Shown here: one piece after another, positions 9,449-18,573 of the stretch
How the letters are laid out: each line of letters starts with the position of its first letter
How positions within the stretch are numbered: the first letter of the stretch is position 1
Source of the DNA: Alcaligenes aquatilis
GTDB lineage: Bacteria > Pseudomonadota > Gammaproteobacteria > Burkholderiales > Burkholderiaceae_B
Length of the DNA stretch: 64,000 nt
Assembly: GCF_003076515.1 (NCBI RefSeq)
Contig: NZ_CP022390.1
Location: 2,294,001-2,358,000, forward strand
Direction: 5' to 3'
Translations under genes and position numbers: made by a program
Notes under the pieces: model-generated
What the model was told of the DNA's origin: nothing
The model's input: only the letters and a program-made list of their open reading frames with translations
Databases searched by the model: none

Positions 9449-10750
9449 ATGCCGACCAAGAAGAAACTAAGTAAGCACTCTTTAATACTATCGGCCCCCC
9501 TTCTTATCTTGAGCGCAGTCCTGAGCACCGCACAGGCCGGTATTAGCTATCAATTGCGCCAAGTACAGGCCAGTTCGGGCGAAAGCGTCAACATTGATGC
9601 CATCGTCTATAACGACACAGGCAGCTTGATGAGCTGGACTGCCCCGCAAAACCTGGTTTTGCAGTGGCGCGACACCAACGGTAACGTCATCCGCAGTCTG
9701 GCCGAACTGGTTACTTCCCGGCCACGTGCGTCTATCCCCACCAACAATTTCACCGCCTATAGCTGGCGAGCCGTGGTCCCCAACGGGTTGACCGGCCTGC
9801 AAGCCGTCAATATTGAAGGCGAGCGTGTGATGTTGGCACTGGATACCAACCCGCAAGGCCAAAGCCCGATTACCTCTTTGCCTGCCACCGCACCGGTTGT
9901 GAATGCCGGAGCAGGCCGTGATCCTGGCGTCATCGATCCCGAGCTGCCCTATGCTCAGGCAGTGGCCGCTGGCGCTCAGCCAGAAGGTCCAGCCGTCAAT
10001 AGCGGAGAGGGCTTGCGCCCGGCAACCTCCAGCTTTGAGAACTTCAGTAACGCCATCTCGGCACACGACCCAACCTACTTTATTGGCGGCAATAAAGGCG
10101 GGACAAACGCTCGCTTCCAGTTAAGCTTCAAGTACCGTTTGCACTCGCCACAAGATCCCAGCCAACCTAAGTTCTACGATCACTTCTACATTGGCTATAC
10201 GCAAACTGCGCTGTGGGATCTGCACGCCGACTCCAAGCCCTTTGTCGACACCACGTACCGCCCCAGCTTTTTCTGGCGCAAGGACTCCATCTGGGAATCC
10301 GAGCAAAAACGTCTGTTCATGGGTCTGGCTACTGGCTATGAGCACGCCTCCAACGGCAAGGCCGGTGAGGACTCCCGTTCCATGAACGAGGTCTTCATCC
10401 AGCCCGAGTTCAACTACCGCTTTGATCATGGCGCGACCCTTACGTTCGCTCCCCGCATCAAACACTATGTATTCATGGGCGAGAATGCAGACTGGGCTCA
10501 CTACCGAGGCCGTTACGACTGGAAGATCCGCTACGCTCAGGACAACGGTCTGGTGCTCTCTGGCATGTATAACAAGGGCGCGGGCAGCCGCAACACGCAC
10601 GAGTTCTCGATTGCCTGGCCGCTCAAACGCACCCCCTTGAACATGAATGGCTACCTCTACGGCCAGTACTTCTCGGGCTACGCGGAAACCATGCTGGGTT
10701 ACCGCGATCGTTCTTCGCAATTCCGTATCGGTCTGGCCCTGGTGCCATAA
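9449..10750 (+). CDS. pldA: Outer membrane phospholipase A1 (OMPLA)
   Basis: OMPLA is a calcium-dependent outer membrane beta-barrel lipase that hydrolyses phospholipids misplaced in the outer leaflet. From ATG 9449 (MPTKKK) the protein has 433 residues with a signal peptide ending at STAQA; the frame extends 16 codons further up without a plausible signal. The C-terminal barrel carries the catalytic His and Ser in GYEHASNGK (near residue 298) and the Asn-containing SRSMNEVF. A terminal aromatic-rich strand (SSQFRIGLALV) ends the protein. About 170 residues precede the barrel, a larger N-terminal domain than in E. coli PldA. The stop is 6 bp from the convergent LysR gene. Confidence 0.88.
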   Translation: MPTKKKLSKHSLILSAPLLILSAVLSTAQAGISYQLRQVQASSGESVNIDAIVYNDTGSLMSWTAPQNLVLQWRDTNGNVIRSLAELVTSRPRASIPTNNFTAYSWRAVVPNGLTGLQAVNIEGERVMLALDTNPQGQSPITSLPATAPVVNAGAGRDPGVIDPELPYAQAVAAGAQPEGPAVNSGEGLRPATSSFENFSNAISAHDPTYFIGGNKGGTNARFQLSFKYRLHSPQDPSQPKFYDHFYIGYTQTALWDLHADSKPFVDTTYRPSFFWRKDSIWESEQKRLFMGLATGYEHASNGKAGEDSRSMNEVFIQPEFNYRFDHGATLTFAPRIKHYVFMGENADWAHYRGRYDWKIRYAQDNGLVLSGMYNKGAGSRNTHEFSIAWPLKRTPLNMNGYLYGQYFSGYAETMLGYRDRSSQFRIGLALVP

Positions 10751-10755
10751 GCCCG

Positions 10756-11709
10756 CTACAGCAAGCCCCCACCGCGCCGGCTTCCCATGCCGGCGCGGGC
10801 CATATCATGATCACAGGCCTGGATCAGAAAACGCTGGAACAAGGCCACCAGACCTTGCGGCTCACGTTCTTTGGGCCACAACAAGCCCACCTCGACAGAC
10901 TCCACCGTATCGGTAATGCCGATCGCGTGAATGCGCTTGCCTTCCAAAGACCAGGGCCGATAAACCATATCGGACAGAATCGTCACGCCAAAGCCGTAAG
11001 CCACCAGACCACGTACCGCCTCCAGGGAGCGCGTCCGCATGGCCACACGCTCCGGAAAACCAGGGCTGCCCCAATGCCGCATGGCCGCCGTATCCGCATC
11101 GTCCACCGTCAAGAAGATGTAGGGATAATGATTGATCTGCTCCAAAGACACACTGGACTCACTGGCCAGTGCGTGTTGATCTGACACCCATAAGCGCCGG
11201 CGGGAACTGCTCAGGCGGTGGTGCCCAAACATGGCCAAATCGGTAATATTCGACAAAAGAGCAACACCCAGGTCGATGCGCTCACTTTGCAAGGCCGCCT
11301 CCATGTCGGGGCGCTCCATATCCACCAGTTCGATGTCGATATTGGGATAACTGTGCTTGAAGCGGCTGATCAGGTCGGGCAAGAAATAGCCCAGAACCGT
11401 ATAGCCGGCCGCCACCCGAATCTGCCCTTGGATATTTTGCCGCCGCAAATCAGCGTGATTCAGTGCGTCACTGACCGCGTCAATCACGTGATGCGCATGG
11501 TGAAAAAACGCCTGCCCCTGCGGCGTTAGCTCCACGCCGTGGGGCAGGCGTTCAAACAAGGCCACATTCAGTTGGCGCTCCAGACTTTGCACCGCATTGC
11601 TGATAGCCGACTGCGAGACATTCTCCGCCTGGGCCGCCGCAGAGAACTGTCCGCTGACCGCCGCCGCAATGAAATAACGGAACTGTCTCAAGGTCACTTC
11701 GTGTTTCAT
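10756..11709 (-). CDS. LysR-family transcriptional regulator
   Basis: The protein has 317 residues from ATG 11709 (MKHEVTLRQ). ATGs at 11715 and 11739 are alternatives with similar weak ribosome binding sites. The N-terminal winged HTH is typical (FRYFIAAAVSGQFSAAAQAENVSQSAISNAVQSLERQL) and is followed by a LysR substrate domain. It is transcribed away from the indolepyruvate ferredoxin oxidoreductase, with a perfect palindrome between them, the usual arrangement for a regulator of its divergent neighbour. The inducer is unknown; an aromatic amino-acid-derived keto acid is only a guess from the neighbour. Confidence 0.88.
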   Translation of the reverse strand: MKHEVTLRQFRYFIAAAVSGQFSAAAQAENVSQSAISNAVQSLERQLNVALFERLPHGVELTPQGQAFFHHAHHVIDAVSDALNHADLRRQNIQGQIRVAAGYTVLGYFLPDLISRFKHSYPNIDIELVDMERPDMEAALQSERIDLGVALLSNITDLAMFGHHRLSSSRRRLWVSDQHALASESSVSLEQINHYPYIFLTVDDADTAAMRHWGSPGFPERVAMRTRSLEAVRGLVAYGFGVTILSDMVYRPWSLEGKRIHAIGITDTVESVEVGLLWPKEREPQGLVALFQRFLIQACDHDMARAGMGSRRGGGLL

Positions 11710-11738
11710 AGCCATCCGTTTTTCAGATATCAGGTACA

Positions 11739-11756
11739 CGTAAATTTGATTTTACG
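11739..11756. promoter_or_regulatory. Palindrome in the LysR / oxidoreductase divergent region
   Basis: CGTAAA-TTTGAT-TTTACG is a perfect 6-bp inverted repeat with a 6-bp spacer and an AT-rich centre, as expected for a LysR operator. It lies 30 bp upstream of the LysR start and 80 bp before the oxidoreductase start. Confidence 0.5.
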
Positions 11757-11836
11757 ATAACAAAAAGCTGCCCTAGACTAAAGAACAAACGACAACAACT
11801 TGCACGAAAACAATCCTTCTTGCAGGAGACAAACTC

Positions 11837-14800
11837 ATGAATGCCCCACTCAACAAACCTTACAAGGCCATGTTGGAATCGGTGTCCCTGGATGACAAAT
11901 ACACGGTCACCAAGGGCCGCGCCTATATGAGCGGCACCCAGGCTCTGGTGCGCTTGCCCATGTTGCAAAAAGAGCGGGACCGGCGCGCAGGTCTGAATAC
12001 GGCCGGCTTTATCTCTGGCTACCGGGGCTCCCCACTAGGGAGCGTAGACCAGGCTCTGTGGCAAGCCAGCAAACACCTGAAAGAGCACGACATCGTGTTC
12101 AAACCCGGTCTGAACGAAGATCTGGCCGCTACCGCCGTCTGGGGTAGCCAACAAACCAATCTGTATCCCAGTGCCCGTTTCGACGGCACGTTTGCTATGT
12201 GGTACGGCAAAGGACCGGGCGTGGATCGTTCTATGGATGTGTTCAAGCACGCCAACTCGGCCGGCAGCTCCCGCCACGGTGGTGTCCTGGTGCTGGCGGG
12301 CGATGACCACGGCGCCAAATCCTCCACCGTTGCCCACCAGTCCGATCACGTTTTCGCCGCCGCCGGTATCCCCGTGCTGTATCCGGCCAACGTGCAGGAA
12401 TACCTGGACTTCGGCCAACACGGCTGGGCCATGAGCCGTTTCTCCGGCCTGTGGGTGGCCTTGAAGTGCGTCACCGAGGTCGTGGAGTCCAATGCCTCGG
12501 TAGACCTGGACCCGGACAGCCTGAACATCGTCCTGCCCGAGATCGAGGACATGCCCGCCGATGGCCTGAACATCCGCTGGCCAGACCCGCCACTGGCACA
12601 AGAAGCTCGCATGATGAACCACAAGTGGTACGCCGCTTTGGCTTATGTGCGCGCCAACAAACTGAACCGCATCGAGATTGATTCGCCCGAGGCGCGCTTT
12701 GGCATCATGACGGCCGGTAAGGCCTATCTGGACACCCGTCAGGCGCTGGCTGACCTGGGCCTGTCCGACGAACTCTGTGCCGAGCTGGGCATCCGACTCT
12801 TCAAAGTGGGCTGTATCTGGCCTCTGGACGGGCAGGACGCCCGCCAGTTCGCCACCGGACTGACCGAAATCCTGGTGGTGGAGGAAAAACGCCAGATTCT
12901 GGAATACGCCCTTAAAGAAGAACTGTACAACTGGCGCGATGATGTACGTCCCAAGGTCTACGGCAAGTTTGACGAGACCGAACACGGGGGTGGCGAATGG
13001 TCGCTGCAACGCTCTCCCTGGTTGCTGCCGCCCCAAGGTGAACTGTCCCCTGCAATTATTGCGCGCGCCATTGCCCGCCGCCTGTGCACCATGGACATTT
13101 CCGAGGAACTGCTGGCCCGCATCCAGGCTCGTCTGGCCATTCTGGACGCCAAGGATCGTGAAGCTCGGATGCCACGCGTCAGCGTGGAGCGCAAACCCTG
13201 GTTCTGTTCGGGCTGTCCGCACAATACCTCGACTCGCGTGCCCGAGGGTTCCCGCGCCATGGCGGGGATTGGCTGTCACTACATGACCGTCTGGATGGAT
13301 CGCAGCACCTCCACCTTCAGCCATATGGGTGGCGAAGGCGTGGCCTGGATTGGTCAGCAACCCTTTACCGACGAGAAACACGTCTTTGCCAATCTGGGCG
13401 ATGGCACGTACTTCCACTCGGGGATTTTGGCAATTCGCGCTTCGATCGCCGCCAACTCCAATATCACCTACAAGATTCTGTATAACGATGCCGTCGCCAT
13501 GACAGGCGGCCAGCCCGTAGACGGGATCTTGAAAGTCACCGACGTCATTGCCCAGGTTCACGCCGAGGGTGCCCGCAAGATTGTGGTGGTTACCGACGAG
13601 CCCGAGAAATTCAAGGGCATGACCCTGGCGGGCAATCCGCCTGTCTACCACCGCGACGAGCTGGACCGCGTACAGCGCGAGCTGCGTGAAGTGCCCGGCA
13701 CCACTATCCTGGTCTATGACCAGACCTGCGCCACAGAAAAACGGCGGCGTCGCAAGAAAGGGACTTACCCAGATCCGGCCCTGCGCGCCTTTATCAATGA
13801 CACGGTCTGTGAAGGCTGCGGAGACTGCTCGGTCAAGTCCAACTGCCTGTCCGTCGAGCCGCTGGATACCCCTATGGGCTCCAAGCGCCGCATCAACCAG
13901 TCCTCCTGTAACAAGGACTTCTCCTGTGTTAACGGCTTCTGCCCCAGCTTTGTCACCCTGAAAGGGGCTCAAGTACGCAAGCCAGAAGCGAAAGGCCGTT
14001 CGCTGGAATCCTTCCATCTGGCCGATCTACCGCTGCCCAAACTACCGGACCTGGACAAGACCTACGGTATTTTGATCGCCGGTATTGGTGGCACCGGCGT
14101 GGTAACAGTGGGCGGCTTGCTGGGCATGGCCGCTCATATCGAACAAAAAGGCGTCAGCGTCCTGGATATGGCCGGCCTGGCTCAGAAAGGCGGTGCCGTG
14201 CTGAGCCATGTGCAAATTGCACGCCAGCCCGATCTGCTGCATGCCACTCGTGTCCCAACCGGAGAGGCTTCCTTGCTGATTGGCAGCGACGCCCTGGTCA
14301 GCGCTTCCACGGACGTACTGAGCCGTGTCAGCCGCGACCGCACGCACACCATTATCAATACCGCTGCCAGCCCGACCTCGGACCTGATCGGTAACGCACA
14401 CTGGAAATTCCCGCTGCAAACAGCCTGCACGGATATTGAAAATGCCGTCGGCAAGGAAATCCGCTATCTGGATGCCAATGCGCTGGCGGTCCATGTCATG
14501 GGCGACGCTCTGTACGCCAACCCCATCTTGCTGGGTTACGCTTTCCAGCGCGGCTGGATTCCCCTGCACATGGACAGCCTGCTGCGCGCCATCGAGCTGA
14601 ACGGAGTAGCCGTCAAAGCCAACCGCGAAGCTTTCCAATGGGGCCGTCTGGCTGCTGAAAAAGGTATCGAAACCTTGATGGAAGGGGCCACACCCAAGGC
14701 CCGCGCAGTCTCTTTCCCGGAAAGCGTGCAGTCCCTGATCAAGCGTATGGAAGAGCACCTGACAGCCTATCAGAACCCAGCCTGGGCCAAACGCTATCGC

Positions 14801-15394
14801 GATGCCATCAACAAGATCATGGAACGCGAATCGCGTCTGGATCAGGACAAGACGCTACCCCTGACTCGCATCGCTGCTACGCAACTGGCCAAGCTGATGA
14901 GCTACAAAGACGAGTACGAAGTCGCCCGCCTGTATACCGACCCGGCCTTCCTGGACAAGCTGCGCGCCCAGTTTGCGGGTGAACCCGGCAAGGACTACCA
15001 GATTGAATACCACCTGGCTCCGCCCTTGCTCGGTCGCAAGAACAGCCAGGGCCAGCCCACCAAGAGCAAGTTTGGTCCTTCGACCCGCCACTTGTTCAAG
15101 ATTCTGGCCGGTCTGCGCGGTTTACGTGGTGGAGCTCTGGATATCTTTGGCTACACCCAGGAGCGCCGTCAGGAACGGCAGAATATTGAAGACTATCTGG
15201 CCGACCTGAATGAAGTCAGCGCCCACCTGGATGCGGACAATATGGAAGTAGCCCTGCGTTGGCTGAACTACCCGGATCTGATCCGTGGCTACGGCCATGT
15301 CAAGGATGCGGGCCATGTCAAAGCCTACGCCCAGCGTGAACAACAACGCAGCCAGTTCCGCTCCCGTACCGAACCCAGCCAACGCGTTGCCTGA
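11837..15394 (+). CDS. Indolepyruvate ferredoxin oxidoreductase, fused multidomain form
   Basis: These TPP and iron-sulfur enzymes oxidatively decarboxylate aryl-pyruvates (from Trp, Phe or Tyr) to aryl-acetyl-CoA. At 1185 residues this is the long single-chain form of proteobacteria rather than the separate IorA and IorB of archaea. Visible parts: N-terminal pyrimidine-binding-like region (GFISGYRGSPLGSVDQ), a CSGCPHNTS motif near residue 455, the TPP domain (GIGCHYMTVWMD, NLGDGTYFHSG), a Cys-rich cluster near residues 658-705 (CEGCGDCSVKSNC, then SCNKDFSCVNGFC), and a C-terminal gamma-type domain (GIGGTGVVTVGGLLG). GGAG lies 8 nt before the ATG. The divergent LysR gene is its likely regulator. 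Confidence 0.92.
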   Translation: MNAPLNKPYKAMLESVSLDDKYTVTKGRAYMSGTQALVRLPMLQKERDRRAGLNTAGFISGYRGSPLGSVDQALWQASKHLKEHDIVFKPGLNEDLAATAVWGSQQTNLYPSARFDGTFAMWYGKGPGVDRSMDVFKHANSAGSSRHGGVLVLAGDDHGAKSSTVAHQSDHVFAAAGIPVLYPANVQEYLDFGQHGWAMSRFSGLWVALKCVTEVVESNASVDLDPDSLNIVLPEIEDMPADGLNIRWPDPPLAQEARMMNHKWYAALAYVRANKLNRIEIDSPEARFGIMTAGKAYLDTRQALADLGLSDELCAELGIRLFKVGCIWPLDGQDARQFATGLTEILVVEEKRQILEYALKEELYNWRDDVRPKVYGKFDETEHGGGEWSLQRSPWLLPPQGELSPAIIARAIARRLCTMDISEELLARIQARLAILDAKDREARMPRVSVERKPWFCSGCPHNTSTRVPEGSRAMAGIGCHYMTVWMDRSTSTFSHMGGEGVAWIGQQPFTDEKHVFANLGDGTYFHSGILAIRASIAANSNITYKILYNDAVAMTGGQPVDGILKVTDVIAQVHAEGARKIVVVTDEPEKFKGMTLAGNPPVYHRDELDRVQRELREVPGTTILVYDQTCATEKRRRRKKGTYPDPALRAFINDTVCEGCGDCSVKSNCLSVEPLDTPMGSKRRINQSSCNKDFSCVNGFCPSFVTLKGAQVRKPEAKGRSLESFHLADLPLPKLPDLDKTYGILIAGIGGTGVVTVGGLLGMAAHIEQKGVSVLDMAGLAQKGGAVLSHVQIARQPDLLHATRVPTGEASLLIGSDALVSASTDVLSRVSRDRTHTIINTAASPTSDLIGNAHWKFPLQTACTDIENAVGKEIRYLDANALAVHVMGDALYANPILLGYAFQRGWIPLHMDSLLRAIELNGVAVKANREAFQWGRLAAEKGIETLMEGATPKARAVSFPESVQSLIKRMEEHLTAYQNPAWAKRYRDAINKIMERESRLDQDKTLPLTRIAATQLAKLMSYKDEYEVARLYTDPAFLDKLRAQFAGEPGKDYQIEYHLAPPLLGRKNSQGQPTKSKFGPSTRHLFKILAGLRGLRGGALDIFGYTQERRQERQNIEDYLADLNEVSAHLDADNMEVALRWLNYPDLIRGYGHVKDAGHVKAYAQREQQRSQFRSRTEPSQRVA

Positions 15395-15446
15395 ACCGAC
15401 CGCCGGCCCTGAACACCGGGCTGGCTTCCCCTAGCTCCTTCTTAAC

Positions 15447-15482
15447 AGCAGGCTGTCTTTCCAAGCGGCCTGCTTTTTTTTC
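15447..15482 (+). terminator. Intrinsic terminator after the oxidoreductase
   Basis: The stem AGCAGGC / GCCTGCT with a 14-nt loop is followed by a run of eight T. Confidence 0.85.
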
Positions 15483-15635
15483 GTCTTTAAACCCTGCACC
15501 TGTCACAACCCGGTTCTCTGCGACAACTACCGTCGCTTAGCGACACAGTTTGCTCCGCAAACTGACATACAATCGTGCAATTCGATGCCAGTGCCACCAT
15601 CCGTGGCAATCAGGTCGACCCAGGACCACTTTCTT

Positions 15636-17525
15636 ATGCGCCATCTTGTTTACGTTTTTATTCCTTCAGCCCTGATTTTGCTGACCGCGTTCAGGCTGGC
15701 TTTTGCCTTGTGGCAATGGCCCCGTGTGCGTCAGGCCGGAGGTTTGCTGCCCATTCTGATTGGCGGCCTGCGTATCGACGCGCTGATAATTGCCGCCTTG
15801 AGCGCCCCCGTTGTCTTGCTGGCCCCCTGGGTGGGACACTACCCGGTGATGACGACAGTAGCCGCCCTCTGGTTTACCTTCGCCTGGTTTTTGCTGACCT
15901 TGCTGGAAGTCTCCACGCCCCAGTTCATTATTGAATACGACACTCGTCCAAACCGGCTGTATGTGGACTACCTGAAGCACCCGCAGGAAGTGGTGGGCAT
16001 GCTCTGGAAAGGCTATCGACTGATGATCGGCATCGCCCTGATCGGACTGGGCCTGATTGTGTATTCAGGCTGGGCTATCTTTGGGCAGGTCTCCCCCGAC
16101 CCGGTAATGAGCTGGTGGCTGCGTCCCATCTGGATGCTGGTGGGAGCCGCCCTGTGCGCACTGGCGATACGGGGCACCTTGGCCCACCGCCCCATCAACC
16201 CTTCCTCGGTGGCCTGGAGCAGCGACAGCATGCTCAACACACTGCCACTCAATTCGCTGTACAACGTAGCCTACGCTATCTACAGCATGAAAAACGAGCG
16301 TTCTGCCCAGGACATTTACGGTGGCATGGATGCCGCCGAAATGAACCAGATCGTGCGCGATGCGGCTGCTCTACCTGCCGGCCCTGACACATTACCCACC
16401 CTGCACCGTCAAACGCCCGCACAACTACGCGAGCGCAAACCCAATCTAGTCCTGATCGTAGAGGAGAGCCTGGGCGCCCAATATGTCAGCAATCTGGGCG
16501 GCGCCAATCTAACCCCCGAGCTGGACAAGCTGGCCCAAACAGGCTGGAATTTTCGCCGTGCTTATGCCACCGGCACCCGCTCGGTGCGCGGTCTGGAAGC
16601 GGTTTCCGCCGGCTTTCCTCCCACCGTGGCCGATGCGGTGCTGCGACTGCCCGGCTCGCAAACCCGCTTTTTTACTCTGGCCCAATTACTCAAAGAGCAA
16701 GGTTACCGTTCGCGCTTTATCTATGGCGGCGAAGCCCACTTTGACAATATGAAGAGCTTTTTCCTGGGCAATGGCTTTGATGAGCTGTATGAACAATCCA
16801 GCTTTGAGTCCCCCGAGTTCGTCGGCACCTGGGGCGCCAGCGACGAGGATATGTTCAACAAGCTGCACCATTTACTTAGCCAGGACAAGGAGCAGCCTAC
16901 ACTGACACTGGCCTTCTCCGTCAGCAATCACTCGCCCTGGGAGTACCCGGCTGGCCGTATCCAGGTCGAAGGCGACCCTGCCACCGTAGAGAACACCGTG
17001 CGTTACGCGGACTGGGCCATTGGGGACTTCTTCAAAAAAGCCCGCCAATCCGACTATTGGGACAACACGGTATTTTTGATTGTGGCCGACCACGACTCGC
17101 GCGTGGGTGGGGCCAATCTGGTGCCTTTACGCCACTTCCATATTCCCGCCCTGATTCTGGGCGGGGGTGTGCCCAGCCGCCAGGACGAACGCATTATCAG
17201 CCAGATCGATCTGGCTCCCACCCTGCTATCCCTGATGGGGATTGAAAGCGAACACCCCATGATCGGGCGCGACCTGACCCAGCAAGACAGCGACCGAGCC
17301 ATGATGCAATATTTCGAGAACTACGGATATCTAAAGGGCGATATCCTGACCGTGCTGATGCCCCACCAGTCGCCTTGCCAATATCGCTATACCGCACCGG
17401 ACAAGTACGAGCCGCTGGAGCAGATAGACGACGTGTTGGCCAAGGAGGCATTGGCCCACGTGCTCTGGCCTAGCTGGGCATACCACGAACAGGCTTACAC
17501 CCTGCCCCACCTGCAAAAACGCTGA
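15636..17525 (+). CDS. LTA synthase-like membrane sulfatase (phosphoglycerol transferase family)
   Basis: The protein has 629 residues from ATG 15636, chosen because the hydrophobic N-terminus starts there; the frame runs 17 codons further up. At least four hydrophobic segments occupy the first 190 residues, followed by a periplasmic alkaline-phosphatase-fold domain. Metal and catalytic motifs are [10 protein letters not shown], the nucleophile Thr in [12 protein letters not shown] (about residue 312), [12 protein letters not shown] and VADHDSR. In Gram-negatives this architecture is shared with OpgB and with phosphoethanolamine or phosphoglycerol transferases that decorate periplasmic glucans or lipids. 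The exact acceptor cannot be told. It stands alone between a terminator and a tRNA-Pro. Confidence 0.85.
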   Translation: MRHLVYVFIPSALILLTAFRLAFALWQWPRVRQAGGLLPILIGGLRIDALIIAALSAPVVLLAPWVGHYPVMTTVAALWFTFAWFLLTLLEVSTPQFIIEYDTRPNRLYVDYLKHPQEVVGMLWKGYRLMIGIALIGLGLIVYSGWAIFGQVSPDPVMSWWLRPIWMLVGAALCALAIRGTLAHRPINPSSVAWSSDSMLNTLPLNSLYNVAYAIYSMKNERSAQDIYGGMDAAEMNQIVRDAAALPAGPDTLPTLHRQTPAQLRERKPNLVLIVEESLGAQYVSNLGGANLTPELDKLAQTGWNFRRAYATGTRSVRGLEAVSAGFPPTVADAVLRLPGSQTRFFTLAQLLKEQGYRSRFIYGGEAHFDNMKSFFLGNGFDELYEQSSFESPEFVGTWGASDEDMFNKLHHLLSQDKEQPTLTLAFSVSNHSPWEYPAGRIQVEGDPATVENTVRYADWAIGDFFKKARQSDYWDNTVFLIVADHDSRVGGANLVPLRHFHIPALILGGGVPSRQDERIISQIDLAPTLLSLMGIESEHPMIGRDLTQQDSDRAMMQYFENYGYLKGDILTVLMPHQSPCQYRYTAPDKYEPLEQIDDVLAKEALAHVLWPSWAYHEQAYTLPHLQKR

Positions 17526-17542
17526 AACCGAGAGCACAGGGC

Positions 17543-17571
17543 TTGACGAAGCCCTTAATTCGCTCTATTAT
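17543..17571 (+). promoter_or_regulatory. Promoter of first tRNA-Pro
   Basis: TTGACG (17543-17548), 17 bp, TATTAT (17566-17571). The -10 ends 13 bp before the mature tRNA. This is a near-consensus promoter. Confidence 0.75.
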
Positions 17572-17584
17572 GCTTGTCTTTAGT

Positions 17585-17661
<77 letters not shown>

Positions 17662-17671
17662 TTAAAGAATT

Positions 17672-17709
17672 AAAGGCTTAGTTCATTGCACAGTGAACTA
17701 AGCCTTTTT
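17672..17709 (+). terminator. Intrinsic terminator after tRNA-Pro copy 1
   Basis: A 14-bp stem (AAAGGCTTAGTTCA and its complement) with an 8-nt loop is followed by TTTTT. Confidence 0.88.
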
Positions 17710-17831
17710 CTTTGCCTACCCCTTGAACGTTAGTCTATTTGCATGGTGTGTTTTGCCTTGGGCAGTGAAAAATTGGCCCTTAGCCCTGATTCATCAATGC
17801 GTTCAAGCCCCCTTTTTAATGAGGCATACGC

Positions 17832-17860
17832 TTGCCAAGTCAACAAGGACAGGATATAAT
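17832..17860 (+). promoter_or_regulatory. Promoter of second tRNA-Pro
   Basis: TTGCCA (17832-17837), 17 bp, consensus TATAAT (17855-17860). The mature tRNA starts 12 bp later, so the two copies are independent transcription units. Confidence 0.78.
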
Positions 17861-17872
17861 TTTTTGCTTAGT

Positions 17873-17949
<77 letters not shown>

Positions 17950-17957
17950 AAAAATTC

Positions 17958-17992
17958 AAAGGCCTTGCAGAGCAATCTGCAAGGCCTTTTTG
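17958..17992 (+). terminator. Intrinsic terminator after tRNA-Pro copy 2
   Basis: A 14-bp stem (AAAGGCCTTGCAGA and complement) with a 4-nt loop and TTTTT. Being nearly symmetrical, it may also serve the convergent PACE gene. Confidence 0.88.
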
Positions 17993-18037
17993 TTTTGCTG
18001 ACTCATTGAACCATGCACGCCAGCAACGCCACAGCGT

Positions 18038-18475
18038 TTAACTTTGGCTTGGGCTTACCCCCACCGAATTGGGCAAACCAAAAATCGCATCAAATGCCCA
18101 GTTATAAATAAAGGCGAAGATGGGAAAGAAGGCCAGCAATACCGCCTCCATCAAAAAAGCCTTCCACAAACTGATATCCAGCCACCACGCGATCAGCGGA
18201 ACCAGCAAAGACACCAGCACGATCTGAAAACCGGCCACATGCAGCACCCGGTGCCAGAAGGTGCGCGTCTGGATCTGGCGGCGGCGCTCCCAGGCCTCAA
18301 ACAGCATGTTATAGAACAGGTTCACCGACACCGCACACGTGCTGATCATGAAAGACAACACACCACTTTGCATCGCCCCCGCCCCGCTCAAGTGCCCCAA
18401 TACGGTTGCCGCTACCATCATGCCCAACAGCTCGAACATCCCCACATAGACAACTCTTCTTTTCCACCCCTGCAC
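18038..18475 (-). CDS. PACE-family efflux transporter
   Basis: PACE transporters (AceI type) are small inner membrane proton-driven pumps that export chlorhexidine and related biocides. The 145-residue protein has four hydrophobic segments in two tandem bacterial-transmembrane-pair repeats, with the family motifs RVVYVGMFELLGM, FNLxYN-like VNLFYNMLFEAWE, RVLHVAGFQ and FIYNWAFDAIF. It is transcribed divergently from a LysR regulator, the common arrangement for PACE genes. A possible operator lies 36 bp upstream of its start. Confidence 0.9.
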   Translation of the reverse strand: MQGWKRRVVYVGMFELLGMMVAATVLGHLSGAGAMQSGVLSFMISTCAVSVNLFYNMLFEAWERRRQIQTRTFWHRVLHVAGFQIVLVSLLVPLIAWWLDISLWKAFLMEAVLLAFFPIFAFIYNWAFDAIFGLPNSVGVSPSQS

Positions 18476-18510
18476 GATAAATATCCTTTATAAAAATGCT
18501 GAAAAGCATG

Positions 18511-18525
18511 ATTATCCGCAGTAAT
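18511..18525. promoter_or_regulatory. Possible LysR operator between PACE pump and regulator
   Basis: The sequence ATTA-N7-TAAT fits the T-N11-A pattern of LysR binding sites and sits in the 98-bp divergent region. Confidence 0.4.
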
Positions 18526-18573
18526 ACTTTTAGAAAAAGTCAGATTCCATCAGTTTTACTTATAGGTTAAGTC

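Noticed and set aside
12035..14017. 660-codon open frame antisense to the indolepyruvate oxidoreductase
   Set aside because: No recognisable domain; composition is that of a reversed coding frame.
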